Positions 51,803 to 60,784 of a stretch of DNA of 64,000 nucleotides are shown piece after piece. Numbering within the stretch: position 1 is the stretch's first letter; the number at the start of each line of letters is the position of its first letter. The stretch is from the NCBI RefSeq assembly GCF_015461835.1, contig NZ_JACOPX010000024.1, positions 1 through 64,000 on the forward strand, in the 5' to 3' direction. Source of the stretch: Pseudomonas neuropathica (lineage in GTDB: Bacteria > Pseudomonadota > Gammaproteobacteria > Pseudomonadales > Pseudomonadaceae). Under the pieces are notes generated by a model that was not told the DNA's origin, did no database searches, and saw only the letters and a program-made list of their open reading frames with translations. The position numbers and the translations under genes were made by a program.

Positions 51803-53500
51803 ATGATCGTAGGGATTGACCTGGGAACCACCAACAGCCTGGTCGCCGTCTGGCGTGGCGATGCCACCGAGTTGGTGCCCAATGCCCTGGGTCAGTTCCT
51901 GACACCGAGCGTTGTCGGCCTGGATGATCAGGGCCGGATTCTGGTGGGTCAGGCAGCGCGCGAGCGTCTGCACACGCATCCGCGCCTGACCGCGTCGCTG
52001 TTCAAGCGCCACATGGGCAGCGCCACGCAAACGTACTTGGCCGACAAGGCGTTTCGCCCGGAAGAACTCTCCGCCTTGGTGCTCAAAAGCCTGAAAGAAG
52101 ACGTCGAACGCGCGTTTGGCGAAACCGTCACCGAAGCCGTGATCAGCGTCCCGGCCTACTTCAGCGACGCGCAACGCAAAGCCACGCGCATCGCCGGCGA
52201 ACTGGCCGGGCTGAAAGTCGAGAAGCTGATCAACGAACCGACCGCCGCCGCCCTCGCCTATGGACTGCATCAACGGGACAAGGAAACTTCATTTCTGGTC
52301 TTCGACCTCGGTGGCGGCACGTTCGACGTGTCGATTCTGGAGTTGTTCGAAGGGGTCATGGAAGTGCGCGCCAGCGCTGGTGACAACTTCCTCGGTGGCG
52401 AAGACTTCGACACGGTGCTGCTGGAGCACTTCATCAGCCAGCACCGTTCGACCGCCGACTTCCCTGAACGCAGTAGCGTCATCCAGCCGCTGCGTCGCGA
52501 GGCCGAACGCGTGCGCAAGGCGCTGGGCCAGGACGACAGCGCTGAATTCCGCTTGCAACTCGGTGAGCGGCAGTGGACGCACACCATCACCCAACAACAG
52601 TTGGCAACGCTGTACATGCCGCTGCTCGAACGCCTGCGTGCGCCGATTGAGCGGGCGCTGCGCGATGCGCGCATCCGCGTCAGCGATCTGGACGAAATTC
52701 TGTTGGTCGGCGGCACCACGCGCATGCCGCTGGTGCGCAAACTCGCTGCCGGGCTGTTCGGCCGCTTCCCGTCGATCACCCTCGACCCGGATCAGGTCGT
52801 GGCACAGGGCGCGGCGATTCAAGCGGCACTCAAGGCTCGCGCCGCAGCGCTGGAAGAAGTGGTGCTGACCGATGTCTGCTCCTACACCCTGGGCATCGAG
52901 ACCTCCACACAGGTCGGCCGTAACTATGAGAGCGGCCACTACCTGCCGATCATCGAGCGCAACAGCATCGTCCCGGTCAGTCGGGTGAAAACCGTGTACA
53001 CGCTGCACGACAATCAGGAGCAAGTGATCGTACGGATCTTTCAGGGCGAAAGCCGCCTGGTCAAAGACAACGTGGCACTCGGCGAACTGGACATCAAGGT
53101 GCCGAAACGCAAAGCCGGCGAAGTCGCTCTCGATGTGCGTTTCACCTACGACAACAACGGTCTGCTCGAAGCCCAGGTAAAGATTCCCCTGACCGGGCAG
53201 CAGCATTCGCTGGTCATCGAGAACAACCCTGGCGTGCTCTCGCCCGAGGAGATCCAGCAACGCCTGCAGAACCTGGCACAGCTGAAGATTCATCCGCGCG
53301 AGCAACAGGTCAACACGCTGTTGAGTGCACGTCTGGAGCGCCTCTATCAGGAAAGCCTGGGCGATCTGCGTGATCTGATGGGCGATTGGGCCAAGCAATT
53401 CCAGATCGCGCTCGACTCTCAGGATGAGCGCCAGATCCGTGAAGTGCGCACCGACTTGAGCCGACGCCTGAGCGAACTTGACCGCACTCCGTGGCAATAA
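51803..53500 (+). CDS. hscC: Hsp70-family chaperone HscC
   Basis: A 565-residue short Hsp70. The actin-like ATPase domain has phosphate loop 1 MIVGIDLGTTNSLVAVW, phosphate loop 2 FLVFDLGGGTFDVSIL and the adenosine motif EILLVGGTTRMPLVRK. A substrate-binding domain of reduced length follows, lacking the long lid of DnaK. HscC proteins work with DjlC-type J-proteins, and the next gene encodes such a partner 11 bases later. An AAAGGGAG site precedes the ATG. The clients are unknown. Confidence 0.93.
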   Translation: MIVGIDLGTTNSLVAVWRGDATELVPNALGQFLTPSVVGLDDQGRILVGQAARERLHTHPRLTASLFKRHMGSATQTYLADKAFRPEELSALVLKSLKEDVERAFGETVTEAVISVPAYFSDAQRKATRIAGELAGLKVEKLINEPTAAALAYGLHQRDKETSFLVFDLGGGTFDVSILELFEGVMEVRASAGDNFLGGEDFDTVLLEHFISQHRSTADFPERSSVIQPLRREAERVRKALGQDDSAEFRLQLGERQWTHTITQQQLATLYMPLLERLRAPIERALRDARIRVSDLDEILLVGGTTRMPLVRKLAAGLFGRFPSITLDPDQVVAQGAAIQAALKARAAALEEVVLTDVCSYTLGIETSTQVGRNYESGHYLPIIERNSIVPVSRVKTVYTLHDNQEQVIVRIFQGESRLVKDNVALGELDIKVPKRKAGEVALDVRFTYDNNGLLEAQVKIPLTGQQHSLVIENNPGVLSPEEIQQRLQNLAQLKIHPREQQVNTLLSARLERLYQESLGDLRDLMGDWAKQFQIALDSQDERQIREVRTDLSRRLSELDRTPWQ

Positions 53501-53511
53501 GGAGCCTGGCC

Positions 53512-55239
53512 ATGGATTGCTGGTCGGTGCTGCACCTGCACGATGACGCTGAAGCCCGCGACATTAAACGCGCCTATGCGCGTCTGCTGAAAACCTTCCG
53601 CCCCGATGAGGATGCCGAAGGTTTCCAGCGCTTGCGCGAAGCCTACGAACAGGCGCTGGCGGTTGCCCGGTGGCGCCTTGAAAACGCTGAGCCTGCGGAC
53701 GAAGAAGACGTCGCCGTGGCCACGGCCTCCAGCACTTTTGCCGCGCTGGCTCTCGATGCTGCGCTGGCAAACAATCACAGCCACCCGCAAAACACCGCGT
53801 GGGATTTTGCCGATCTCGACATTCCGCCCGTCAACCCGGCAGCCCCCGAGCCTTTTGCGCCGCCGGCGAAGGATGATGTTTTGCCTGTCGAGCCACTGAC
53901 GCCGGCCCCGGACACAGAGGCGTATGCGCTTGAAGCGCAGGCCGCACGGCAACTGCTTGAGGGGCTGTCGCCCGAAAATCTCGACGAGCGTTGGGATCAG
54001 GCGCAACAGCAAGGCTGCGCCAAAGTGTTCGAAAGGCTGTTGCTGCAACTATGTGTTGAACAGCAACAACTGCGTGGCCCGGTGCTGCACTGGGCCGTCG
54101 AGCAACTGGGATGGCTGGGCCCTTGGCAAGAATTGCTGATGAGTGATCACCAGCGCGACCTGCTCGCCGAAAGCCTGATGGCCGATTATCAAAACGCCCT
54201 GCAAGCGCTACTCGAAAGCCACAGCGAACGCGAATTCCTCAACTTGCTCACACGCTACAGCGCCCAACCGTGGCTGCAGGTATTCGATCGCCGCGAACAA
54301 TGGCAGCAAACCCTCCTGCACTTGCTCAATGACAGCGAGTGGAGCGTGCCGCTGTTCGACCGCATCGGCCAATTGTTCGGCTGGGATCACAACAAAGGCC
54401 TGCACCCGCAGCCGGACTGGCTCTGGGAAACGTTGATCGAACGCTGCAATCAGGAAAGCTTCTACGACAACCTGCGGGCCAAGGCTGAAAGCGACCGGAC
54501 GTGGGCGGCCGACGTTCAGGCCGCGCATCTGTTGATCAATCCGCTCAAGCCCATGCAGCAAAAGAAGATCATCGACGGTTTTGGTCAAAACGAATGGCAG
54601 GCCTGCCACGACCTGTCGGAAAACCTCAAATGGCGCTTCCCGGAGCTGCTCGCACGTTTGCCCTATGCCGACGTTTTTTACTGGCGGCGGTTCTTTCCGC
54701 GGCCCATCGCCGCCGAGACCTGGGTGCGGGTATGGGCGGCCATTGCCTTGGCGCTGTGCCTGTTCTATCTGGGCGTTGAGAAAAGAGATGCCGCCAATCT
54801 CATCTTCATTCCGATGATCTTTGCCTGCGTACCGGTATGGTTTTTTCGCTTTGCATTGAGTTGGTGGGTGGTGCTCACGGCCCACGTGATCGTGCCGGAT
54901 CTGTGGCTCACCGAGGGACTGATTCCGCGCAAATGGAACCCTGACACGCGCTGGCTGGTGATACGCCACGGCGTACCGCAAGGGGTGATGGTGCTGCTGT
55001 TTTCGCTGATGCTTGGGCCGCTGGGGGCGCTCACTTATATCGGCACGCTCCTGATCGGGCTGGTGCACAAACGCCGTATCGGTTCGCTCGATCCGGAACT
55101 GAGCAGCCGCCACCCTTGGCTGACCGCATTGCATTGGGCGCACTTCAGTCCGCTGCAATTGCTGTTTCTGGTGGTCATGACCGCCGTAACAGCGGCGAGC
55201 AGGCTCGGCTATTCGCTCACCCAGCTCATGCCCGGCTAG
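53512..55239 (+). CDS. Membrane-anchored J-domain protein, DjlC-like HscC partner
   Basis: A 575-residue protein. The N-terminal J domain (about 1-55: MDCWSVLHLHDDAEARDIKR, then AYARLLKTFRPDEDAEGFQRL) has RPD where most J-proteins have HPD. A charged, Ala/Glu-rich soluble region extends to about 395, then four or five TM helices follow (for example VWAAIALALCLFYLG and VMVLLFSLMLGPLGALTYIG). It follows hscC after 11 bases with an AAGGAG site, so it should recruit HscC to the inner membrane. The longer frame from 53491 overlaps hscC and is rejected. Confidence 0.87.
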   Translation: MDCWSVLHLHDDAEARDIKRAYARLLKTFRPDEDAEGFQRLREAYEQALAVARWRLENAEPADEEDVAVATASSTFAALALDAALANNHSHPQNTAWDFADLDIPPVNPAAPEPFAPPAKDDVLPVEPLTPAPDTEAYALEAQAARQLLEGLSPENLDERWDQAQQQGCAKVFERLLLQLCVEQQQLRGPVLHWAVEQLGWLGPWQELLMSDHQRDLLAESLMADYQNALQALLESHSEREFLNLLTRYSAQPWLQVFDRREQWQQTLLHLLNDSEWSVPLFDRIGQLFGWDHNKGLHPQPDWLWETLIERCNQESFYDNLRAKAESDRTWAADVQAAHLLINPLKPMQQKKIIDGFGQNEWQACHDLSENLKWRFPELLARLPYADVFYWRRFFPRPIAAETWVRVWAAIALALCLFYLGVEKRDAANLIFIPMIFACVPVWFFRFALSWWVVLTAHVIVPDLWLTEGLIPRKWNPDTRWLVIRHGVPQGVMVLLFSLMLGPLGALTYIGTLLIGLVHKRRIGSLDPELSSRHPWLTALHWAHFSPLQLLFLVVMTAVTAASRLGYSLTQLMPG

Positions 55240-55259
55240 GAGCGCAACGACAAAACGCT

Positions 55260-55277
55260 CTGTCACCCAACCGTCAC
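55260..55277 (+). promoter_or_regulatory. PHO-box-like direct repeat
   Basis: CTGTCAC-CCAA-CCGTCAC: two 7-base repeats with a 4-base spacer, the PhoB-binding layout (CTGTCAT-N4-CTGTCAT). A possible -10, TAGCGT, starts 10 bases after the second repeat. It lies 60 bases before the acid-phosphatase start. Confidence 0.65.
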
Positions 55278-55337
55278 ACTGCCTTGCTAGCGTCCGCCCG
55301 AAACATACTGAAACAATTAAGCAAAACGGGCTGAACG

Positions 55338-57032
55338 ATGAAAGACGACACAGACGGCACCGACGCACCTGAATCCAATCAACCTTCCGACACCAGTCGC
55401 CGCCGCTTCCTCGGCGGTGTCGCGGTGCTCGGTGTCGGTGCCACGCTGGCCGGGTGTGGCAGCGCCAGCGATCAACCGGGCAAACCGACCGAACGCCCGC
55501 TGACGCCCGCCGAGCTGGACAAAGCCCTGCGCGACCAAGTGAAAACCGTGGTGGTGATCTACGCCGAGAACCGCAGCTTCAACAACCTGTTCGGTGATTT
55601 CCCCGGTGTCGAAAAGCCGCTGGCCGCGCTCAAACCCGGCGACTATCAACAACGTGATCGCGACGGCTCGCTGCTGCAAACCCTGCCGCCCGTCTGGGGC
55701 GGCGTCCTGCAGATCGGTCCGCAAACCCTCGATGGCGTGACCTATCCCAGCGCCACGCAGTTTCAGGAAAACCTGCCCAACGCACCGTTCGCCCTCAAAG
55801 GTCCGAACGGCGAGGACTTGCCGTTCGGTCTGGTGACCCGCGACTTGTGGCACGTGTTCTATCAGAACCAGATGCAGATCAATGGCGGCAAGAACGATGG
55901 CTTCGTCGCCTGGGCCGACTCCGGCGGCTTGACCATGGGCCACTACGCGCAGAGCCGTTATTCCCTGCGCCTGTGGGATGTCGCGCAGGAATTCGTGCTG
56001 TGCGACAACTTCTTCCAGGGCGCCTTCGGAGGCTCGTTCCTCAACCACCAATACCTGATCAGCGCCACCGCGCCGTTCTATCCAGACGCGGCCAATTCAG
56101 TGGCCAAATCGCAGATCGCCGCGCTGCAAAGCGATGATCCGAGCGACCCGCGCCTCAAGCCGCTGGAGCAATCGCCGGCCAGCGCCATGACCGGCCCGCC
56201 GCAGTTCGGCCCAAGTGCACTGACCCCGGATGGCTATGGCGTCAACACCCTCGCCCCGCCCTACTGGCCGACGTGGATTCGCGACCCTGAGCGCCCGGCG
56301 TATTCCAAAGCGGATCTGCCCAACGTGATGGTGCCGCAGACCCACGAACACATCGGCGACAAGCTGTCGAAAAAGCACATTGACTGGGCGTGGTATGCCG
56401 GCGCCTGGCAGGCGACGCTGGATCAGTACAAGGATTCCGGCGGCATCCCGAAAATCCCCAACTTCCAGTATCACCATCAGCCGTTCAACTACTTCAAGCA
56501 GCAAGGTCCGGAGAACCCCGCCGAACGCAATAAACGCCTGCGCGATGCCGGCCTGGGGGATGAGTCGAGCACCAACAAGTTTTTCGCCGATGCCGAAGCG
56601 GGCAAGTTGCCGGCGGTGAGCTTCTACAAACCGCAAGGCAACCTGAACATGCACGCCGGTTATGCCGACGTGGCCTCCGGTGACCGGCACATCGTGCGTG
56701 CGCTGAAGGTGCTGCGTGAAAGTCCGCAATGGAAAAATATGGTGGTGATCGTCACGGTCGACGAGAACGGCGGTTGGTGGGATCACGTCGCGCCGCCCAA
56801 GGGCGACCGTTGGGGGCCGGGCTCACGAGTACCGGCGCTGGTAGTGTCGCCGTTTGCACGCAGGGGCACGGTGGATCATACGGTCTACGACACGGCATCG
56901 ATCCTGCGGTTGATCACCCGTGTCTTCCAGTTGGAAAGGCTCGACGGTCTCAAACAACGCGACGAAGCGATGGTTGCCCGGGGTCAGCAACCCATGGGCG
57001 ATTTGACCAACGCCCTGCATTTTCCCGCCTGA
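55338..57032 (+). CDS. Tat-exported acid phosphatase / phosphoesterase (AcpA-like)
   Basis: A 564-residue member of the phosphoesterase family PF04185, which includes AcpA acid phosphatases and phospholipases C. The N-terminus has a twin-arginine signal SRRRFLGGVAVLG followed by a lipobox-like TLAGCG, suggesting a Tat-exported lipoprotein. Family segments are VVVIYAENRSFNNLFGDFPG, DNFFQGAFGGSFLNHQYL and VIVTVDENGGWWDHVAPP with the acidic metal ligands. A PHO-box-like repeat upstream suggests induction by phosphate starvation. Whether it cleaves phosphate monoesters or phospholipids is open. Confidence 0.88.
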   Translation: MKDDTDGTDAPESNQPSDTSRRRFLGGVAVLGVGATLAGCGSASDQPGKPTERPLTPAELDKALRDQVKTVVVIYAENRSFNNLFGDFPGVEKPLAALKPGDYQQRDRDGSLLQTLPPVWGGVLQIGPQTLDGVTYPSATQFQENLPNAPFALKGPNGEDLPFGLVTRDLWHVFYQNQMQINGGKNDGFVAWADSGGLTMGHYAQSRYSLRLWDVAQEFVLCDNFFQGAFGGSFLNHQYLISATAPFYPDAANSVAKSQIAALQSDDPSDPRLKPLEQSPASAMTGPPQFGPSALTPDGYGVNTLAPPYWPTWIRDPERPAYSKADLPNVMVPQTHEHIGDKLSKKHIDWAWYAGAWQATLDQYKDSGGIPKIPNFQYHHQPFNYFKQQGPENPAERNKRLRDAGLGDESSTNKFFADAEAGKLPAVSFYKPQGNLNMHAGYADVASGDRHIVRALKVLRESPQWKNMVVIVTVDENGGWWDHVAPPKGDRWGPGSRVPALVVSPFARRGTVDHTVYDTASILRLITRVFQLERLDGLKQRDEAMVARGQQPMGDLTNALHFPA

Positions 57033-57151
57033 AACCCAGCCCAGCGAGTTTGCGCAAAAATCTGCGGATGACAGCTTCTCTGTCAAACGTGGCTGATCCA
57101 CTATGAGGCGCCCCCGACACGCGGGGAACCCACGCTGAAAAGGATCTGAGC

Positions 57152-58324
57152 ATGTTCAAACTCGCAGGACTCACACTTGCCGCGCTGACGCTGAGCGCGG
57201 CCGCCCACGCCGATGTCGATCTGAAACTGGGCAGCACCGAACGCGTTACCCGCCTGTTCGCATACCCCAACAATTGCAGCGTAATCTGCTTCCGCAACTG
57301 GACGCTGGAACAGACCGTCGCCCATTACCTGAGCCAGAGCGTGCAACGCGATGGTTATGCCGATGCCAAGGTGTTGGTAAAAACCGATAACGGCCAGCTC
57401 TACGCCGAAATCACCGGCGTGCCAAAGGATTACGACAAACCGCTGTCGGCGCTGCTGGACGCGGGAGATCTGGCCTACACCGGCGCGAGCAAGCTCAATG
57501 CCGATGGCAAATGGGCCTACAGCTGGTACCTGTTCCTGCCGCTGGGCATGGCTTTGGAAAACCGTAAAAGTGTCGAGTTGCTGCACTTCCCGCCAGATTA
57601 CTCGCTGACCCAAGCGCAGGATTATTTGCGTTCGAACACCACCGATCGTTGGGCGACGCTGCTGACTGACAATGGCATTCCTGCCGAGCAGACGCCGGCC
57701 TATCAAACCATCATCGATATCGCCCCGATCGCTGCGCCGTCCAATGCTGGCAGTGATCTGGAAGGCGTGTATGACTACTTCAAGGACTACCAGACCACCC
57801 TGGTCAAACAGTTCAGCCAGACCGCCAGCGGCACGACGCTGCCGATGGTCGCGTTCGGCGCGCCGGTGCGTAACTGGATCAAGCAGCAATACGGGCCAAC
57901 CGTGAATGTCTTGGGCCTGGCGACGATCAGCCCAAGCGAAGGCGTGAAAGTGCCGGTACTGGGTTCCAACCACCCGAGTTACATCTGGTACGCCGCTGAC
58001 CCGAAGAGCTATACCGGCGACGATGCCCAGGCCAAGGCTGATGCTGCGGGCCTGAAAGTCATGGGTCAGGATTTGAGCGCGGCCTGCTGGCAGGCGGGCA
58101 TGGGCAGCAAACCGGGCAGCGATGCACAGGCCACCCTCAACAGTTGCACGCAGACGTGGCAGGTCACGCAGAAAGTCAAAACCTGCGAGCTGTTCTACAC
58201 CTCGATCCGCAACCTTGCCCCGGCACAGGCTGTCGCCAAGTGCGCAACCACCCCGATCAAGGCACAACTGAAGCAGTTGCAGGCACCGCTGCCTGCCACC
58301 GCCGTTCCCGCCCCCCACCTCTAA
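57152..58324 (+). CDS. Exported protein of unknown function
   Basis: A 390-residue protein with a Sec signal peptide (MFKLAGLTLAALTLSAAAHA). The mature part has several cysteines, probably disulfide-linked in the periplasm: NNCSVICFRNWT near residue 36 and three more in the C-terminal third (AACWQAG, NSCTQTW, TCELFYTS). The middle reads like a globular alpha/beta domain (MVAFGAPVRNWIKQQYGP). No known family is recognised. It is 119 bases downstream of the acid phosphatase on the same strand and could share its PHO-box promoter. Confidence 0.8.
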   Translation: MFKLAGLTLAALTLSAAAHADVDLKLGSTERVTRLFAYPNNCSVICFRNWTLEQTVAHYLSQSVQRDGYADAKVLVKTDNGQLYAEITGVPKDYDKPLSALLDAGDLAYTGASKLNADGKWAYSWYLFLPLGMALENRKSVELLHFPPDYSLTQAQDYLRSNTTDRWATLLTDNGIPAEQTPAYQTIIDIAPIAAPSNAGSDLEGVYDYFKDYQTTLVKQFSQTASGTTLPMVAFGAPVRNWIKQQYGPTVNVLGLATISPSEGVKVPVLGSNHPSYIWYAADPKSYTGDDAQAKADAAGLKVMGQDLSAACWQAGMGSKPGSDAQATLNSCTQTWQVTQKVKTCELFYTSIRNLAPAQAVAKCATTPIKAQLKQLQAPLPATAVPAPHL

Positions 58325-58338
58325 TCGCTTGAAGCGCT

Positions 58339-58367
58339 CCCGTGTCAGCCAATGCTGACGCGGGAAA
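58339..58367 (+). terminator. Hairpin after the exported-protein gene
   Basis: CCCGTGTCAGC-CAAT-GCTGACGCGGG, a GC-rich stem-loop 15 bases after the stop; no T-run follows, so termination efficiency is uncertain. Confidence 0.6.
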
Positions 58368-58380
58368 GCGTCTAACTCGC

Positions 58381-58396
58381 CTGTCAGATCTGACAG
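58381..58396. promoter_or_regulatory. Perfect 16-bp palindrome upstream of the SET-domain gene
   Basis: CTGTCAGATCTGACAG is fully symmetric and lies about 110 bases before the start codon, followed by AT-rich TATAACTAATAC that could serve as a -10 region. Regulator unknown. Confidence 0.5.
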
Positions 58397-58504
58397 TAGA
58401 CCAGCTATAACTAATACGACAAGATTGGATCCAAACAGAGGTGCCGCAGCACTGACAGGACGTCAACCCCAGGAAGTCGCAAAACCTTTGCGACAAGGAC
58501 TGTT

Positions 58505-59029
58505 ATGAATATCCACGCCATGGCGCAATCGGCGCCACGCGATACCGAAGGTATTTACCCCTTCGCCGGCCTGCCCGTGCGACTGGGATTTCCCGCCAGT
58601 ACCGACTTCGAAATCATCCACGATGCGCACGCCAGCCCTATGGGGGTCGCGGCGCGGCGTGAGTTTCTGCAAAGCCATCGGATGTGCCGGGTGTCAGGGC
58701 AACTTCTGCCCTATCGCTGCCGACAGACCCGACAAATGCTGACGGGCATCCACATTTACGACCCGCGCTTTTGCGGTTTGATCGAACACGCGTGCGACCC
58801 CAACGTGTTTCTCGACATGAGCGAGCTGTGGTTGTGGGCGTTGAAAGATATCCACAGGGGGGAGCGGCTGACCATGGACTACGCCGCCACCGAAGACAAA
58901 CTGCTGCATCAGTTTGCCTGCGGCTGCGGAGCCAAACGCTGTCGAGGGTGGATCACCGGTTACGACGAACCGCCCAGCATCGAGGGCCAGCACTTTTTAC
59001 AGCGCTGGCGGCACTCGGGTTTGCGCTGA
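58505..59029 (+). CDS. SET-domain protein
   Basis: A 174-residue protein resembling a SET-domain lysine methyltransferase. The pseudoknot motifs are visible as IEHACDPNVFLDMSELWLWA (NHxCxPN-like, with EHACDPN) and RGERLTMDYAATED (the catalytic Tyr region). A post-SET-like cysteine knot follows: FACGCGAKRCRGWI. The SAM-binding GxG of eukaryotic SET domains is not obvious near the N-terminus. An AAGGA site precedes the ATG. Substrate unknown. It stands alone, convergent with the carbonic-anhydrase gene. Confidence 0.85.
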   Translation: MNIHAMAQSAPRDTEGIYPFAGLPVRLGFPASTDFEIIHDAHASPMGVAARREFLQSHRMCRVSGQLLPYRCRQTRQMLTGIHIYDPRFCGLIEHACDPNVFLDMSELWLWALKDIHRGERLTMDYAATEDKLLHQFACGCGAKRCRGWITGYDEPPSIEGQHFLQRWRHSGLR

Positions 59030-59037
59030 AAGGCCGT

Positions 59038-59682
59038 TTACAACGCGCCAACCGGACGCAAACGGTATTGCGGCGGCAATTGCTCGAAACCACTGATGGT
59101 GGTGTTCAGGCTTTTCCAGCGACCATCCTTGATGCCGTAGATGCAACCGTGGATCGACAGGCTCTGCCCGCGATGCCAGGCGTTCTGGATGATGCTGGTG
59201 TGGGCGACGTTGGCCACTTGCTGGATTACGTTGAGTTCGCACATGCGATCAACCTGCTCTTCTTCGGTCGGTAACTTGGCCAGCTCCTCGCGTTTTTCGT
59301 AGTACAGATCGCGGATCGAACGCAACCAGCCGTCGATCAGGCCGAACTGGCGATCCTGCATCGAGGCGCGTACACCGCCGCAGCCGTAGTGGCCGGTGAC
59401 GAGAATGTGTTTAACCTTGAGCACATCGACCGCGTACTGGATCACCGACAGGCAATTGAGGTCGGTGTGCAGCACCACGTTGGCGACGTTGCGGTGCACA
59501 AACAGATCACCCGGCAGCATGCCGACGATCTCGTTAGCCGGCACACGTGCGTCGGAACAGCCGATCCACAGATATTCCGGCGTTTGCTGGCGCGCCAGCT
59601 TGGCGAAGAAATCCGGGTCTTCCTTGGTGATCGCGTCAGCCCAACGCTCGTTGTTATCAATCAGGTCTTGTAAGTCGTGCAT
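59038..59682 (-). CDS. can: Beta-class carbonic anhydrase
   Basis: Zinc enzyme interconverting CO2 and bicarbonate. The 214-residue product shows the beta-class zinc ligands in CSDARVPANE and HYGCGGV, with Asp and Arg of the CxDxR catalytic dyad. The ATG at 59682 (MHDLQDLIDNNERWADAI) is chosen instead of a TTG 15 bases upstream. It is probably equivalent to PsCA1 of P. aeruginosa. Monocistronic. Confidence 0.95.
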   Translation of the reverse strand: MHDLQDLIDNNERWADAITKEDPDFFAKLARQQTPEYLWIGCSDARVPANEIVGMLPGDLFVHRNVANVVLHTDLNCLSVIQYAVDVLKVKHILVTGHYGCGGVRASMQDRQFGLIDGWLRSIRDLYYEKREELAKLPTEEEQVDRMCELNVIQQVANVAHTSIIQNAWHRGQSLSIHGCIYGIKDGRWKSLNTTISGFEQLPPQYRLRPVGAL

Positions 59683-59823
59683 GCTGTAAGGCCTCAAGAA
59701 AGATGCGCTGCTTTGACAGACGACCGCCGGTCGGGGTCACGCCAGAATCGCAAGTGATTTCATGGGAATTCTCGTGTGTCCGGTGAGTCCACCTTAGTAA
59801 GGCCCACAGTATGAGGATTTGCC

Positions 59824-60228
59824 ATGACTGATTCACGACGCCCTTACGATGCGGCGCAACCAGAGCCCATCGATGATAACGAAGACCGTATGGGTTCGGT
59901 ACATGAGCTGGATTTCGATGCAGACGAACCTAGCGCGAAAATCGGTGATGAAATCCCCGAGCGTGAACGTGAACAGTTGATGCCCCATGAGCGTGTACGA
60001 GAGGCGGGCATGACCGGGGCTTCGGTCAGTGATCATGAGCCGACTGACGATGACCTGAGCCCGGAAACGCTGATCCATGAAGATGGCGCGCGGGATGCCG
60101 AAGAGGCCGGGGAAGGCAATCAGGCCGATTGGGACTTGAGCATCGTCGATGAAGATGACATTGGCGGAGGCAACGGGCTGGATGAGGCGGAACTGGCGCG
60201 GCGTGATCCGCTGGATGGCAACCGCTAG
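59824..60228 (+). CDS. Acidic conserved hypothetical protein
   Basis: A 134-residue, strongly acidic and probably disordered protein rich in Asp and Glu. The conserved-looking blocks are DDNEDRMGSVHELDFD, DDLSPETLIHEDGAR and the C-terminal GGGNGLDEAELARRDPLDGN. Homologues occur in pseudomonads beside carbonic anhydrase and rimI and have been labelled serine kinase/phosphatase, but I see no catalytic motif to justify that. Function unknown. Confidence 0.75.
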   Translation: MTDSRRPYDAAQPEPIDDNEDRMGSVHELDFDADEPSAKIGDEIPEREREQLMPHERVREAGMTGASVSDHEPTDDDLSPETLIHEDGARDAEEAGEGNQADWDLSIVDEDDIGGGNGLDEAELARRDPLDGNR

Positions 60229-60242
60229 CAGACGCGCCCCCC

Positions 60243-60328
60243 TGTAGGAGCTGCCGAAGGCTGCGATCTTTTGATCTTGGTCGTAACATCAAAATCAAAA
60301 GATCGCAGCTTTCGGCAGCTCCTACAGG
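60243..60328. repeat. REP pair, family B
   Basis: Inverted GTAGGAGCTGCCGAAGGCTGCGATC units (right copy with GCAGCTTTCGG) between convergent genes. Confidence 0.88.
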
Positions 60329-60331
60329 TCA

Positions 60332-60784
60332 TCAGTCAACGAGGGTGCAGGCCATGACCACGGCATCCTCGCGCCCACCCACCGCCGGATAATAATCCCG
60401 ACGCCGGCCAATCTCGTTGAAGCCATAACGTTCATACAACTTGAACGCGCCCGTATTGCTGTCACGCACTTCCAGAAAACATTCCCGCGCCGAAGCCGCA
60501 TAGGCCCGCGACATCAGATGCTCGAGCAACGTCAGACCCAGCCCGCGCCCCTGATTTTCCGGTTTGACGGTAATGTTGAGCAGGTGCGCCTCATCCAGAA
60601 TGATCTGCACCACCCCGTGGCCGACCTGCTGCTCACCTTCGAACATCAGCCATATCTGGTATTTACCCAGGCCGTCGAGAAAAATCCCCCGGGTCCACGG
60701 ATGGCTGTACGCGGCGTACTCGATTTTCAGCACGGTTTCCAGATCCGCCTCGGTCATCGGGCGGAACGATACAGCGTCACTCAT
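60332..60784 (-). CDS. rimI: Ribosomal-protein-alanine N-acetyltransferase
   Basis: GNAT enzyme that acetylates the N-terminal Ala of ribosomal protein S18. The 150 residues are typical. It shows FRPMTEADLETVLKIE, EAAY-type YAAYSHPWTRGIF, the acetyl-CoA loop VKPENQGRGLGLTLLEHL, and ECFLEVRDSNTGAFKLYERYGF. It overlaps the upstream holD gene by 8 bases, the same holD-rimI pairing as in E. coli. Confidence 0.94.
   Translation of the reverse strand: MSDAVSFRPMTEADLETVLKIEYAAYSHPWTRGIFLDGLGKYQIWLMFEGEQQVGHGVVQIILDEAHLLNITVKPENQGRGLGLTLLEHLMSRAYAASARECFLEVRDSNTGAFKLYERYGFNEIGRRRDYYPAVGGREDAVVMACTLVD

Noticed and set aside
57069..57085. TGACAG/CTGTCA inverted repeat between the phosphatase and the exported-protein gene as a second PHO box
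   Set aside because: The halves are inverted, not direct repeats, and the spacing does not fit PhoB sites.
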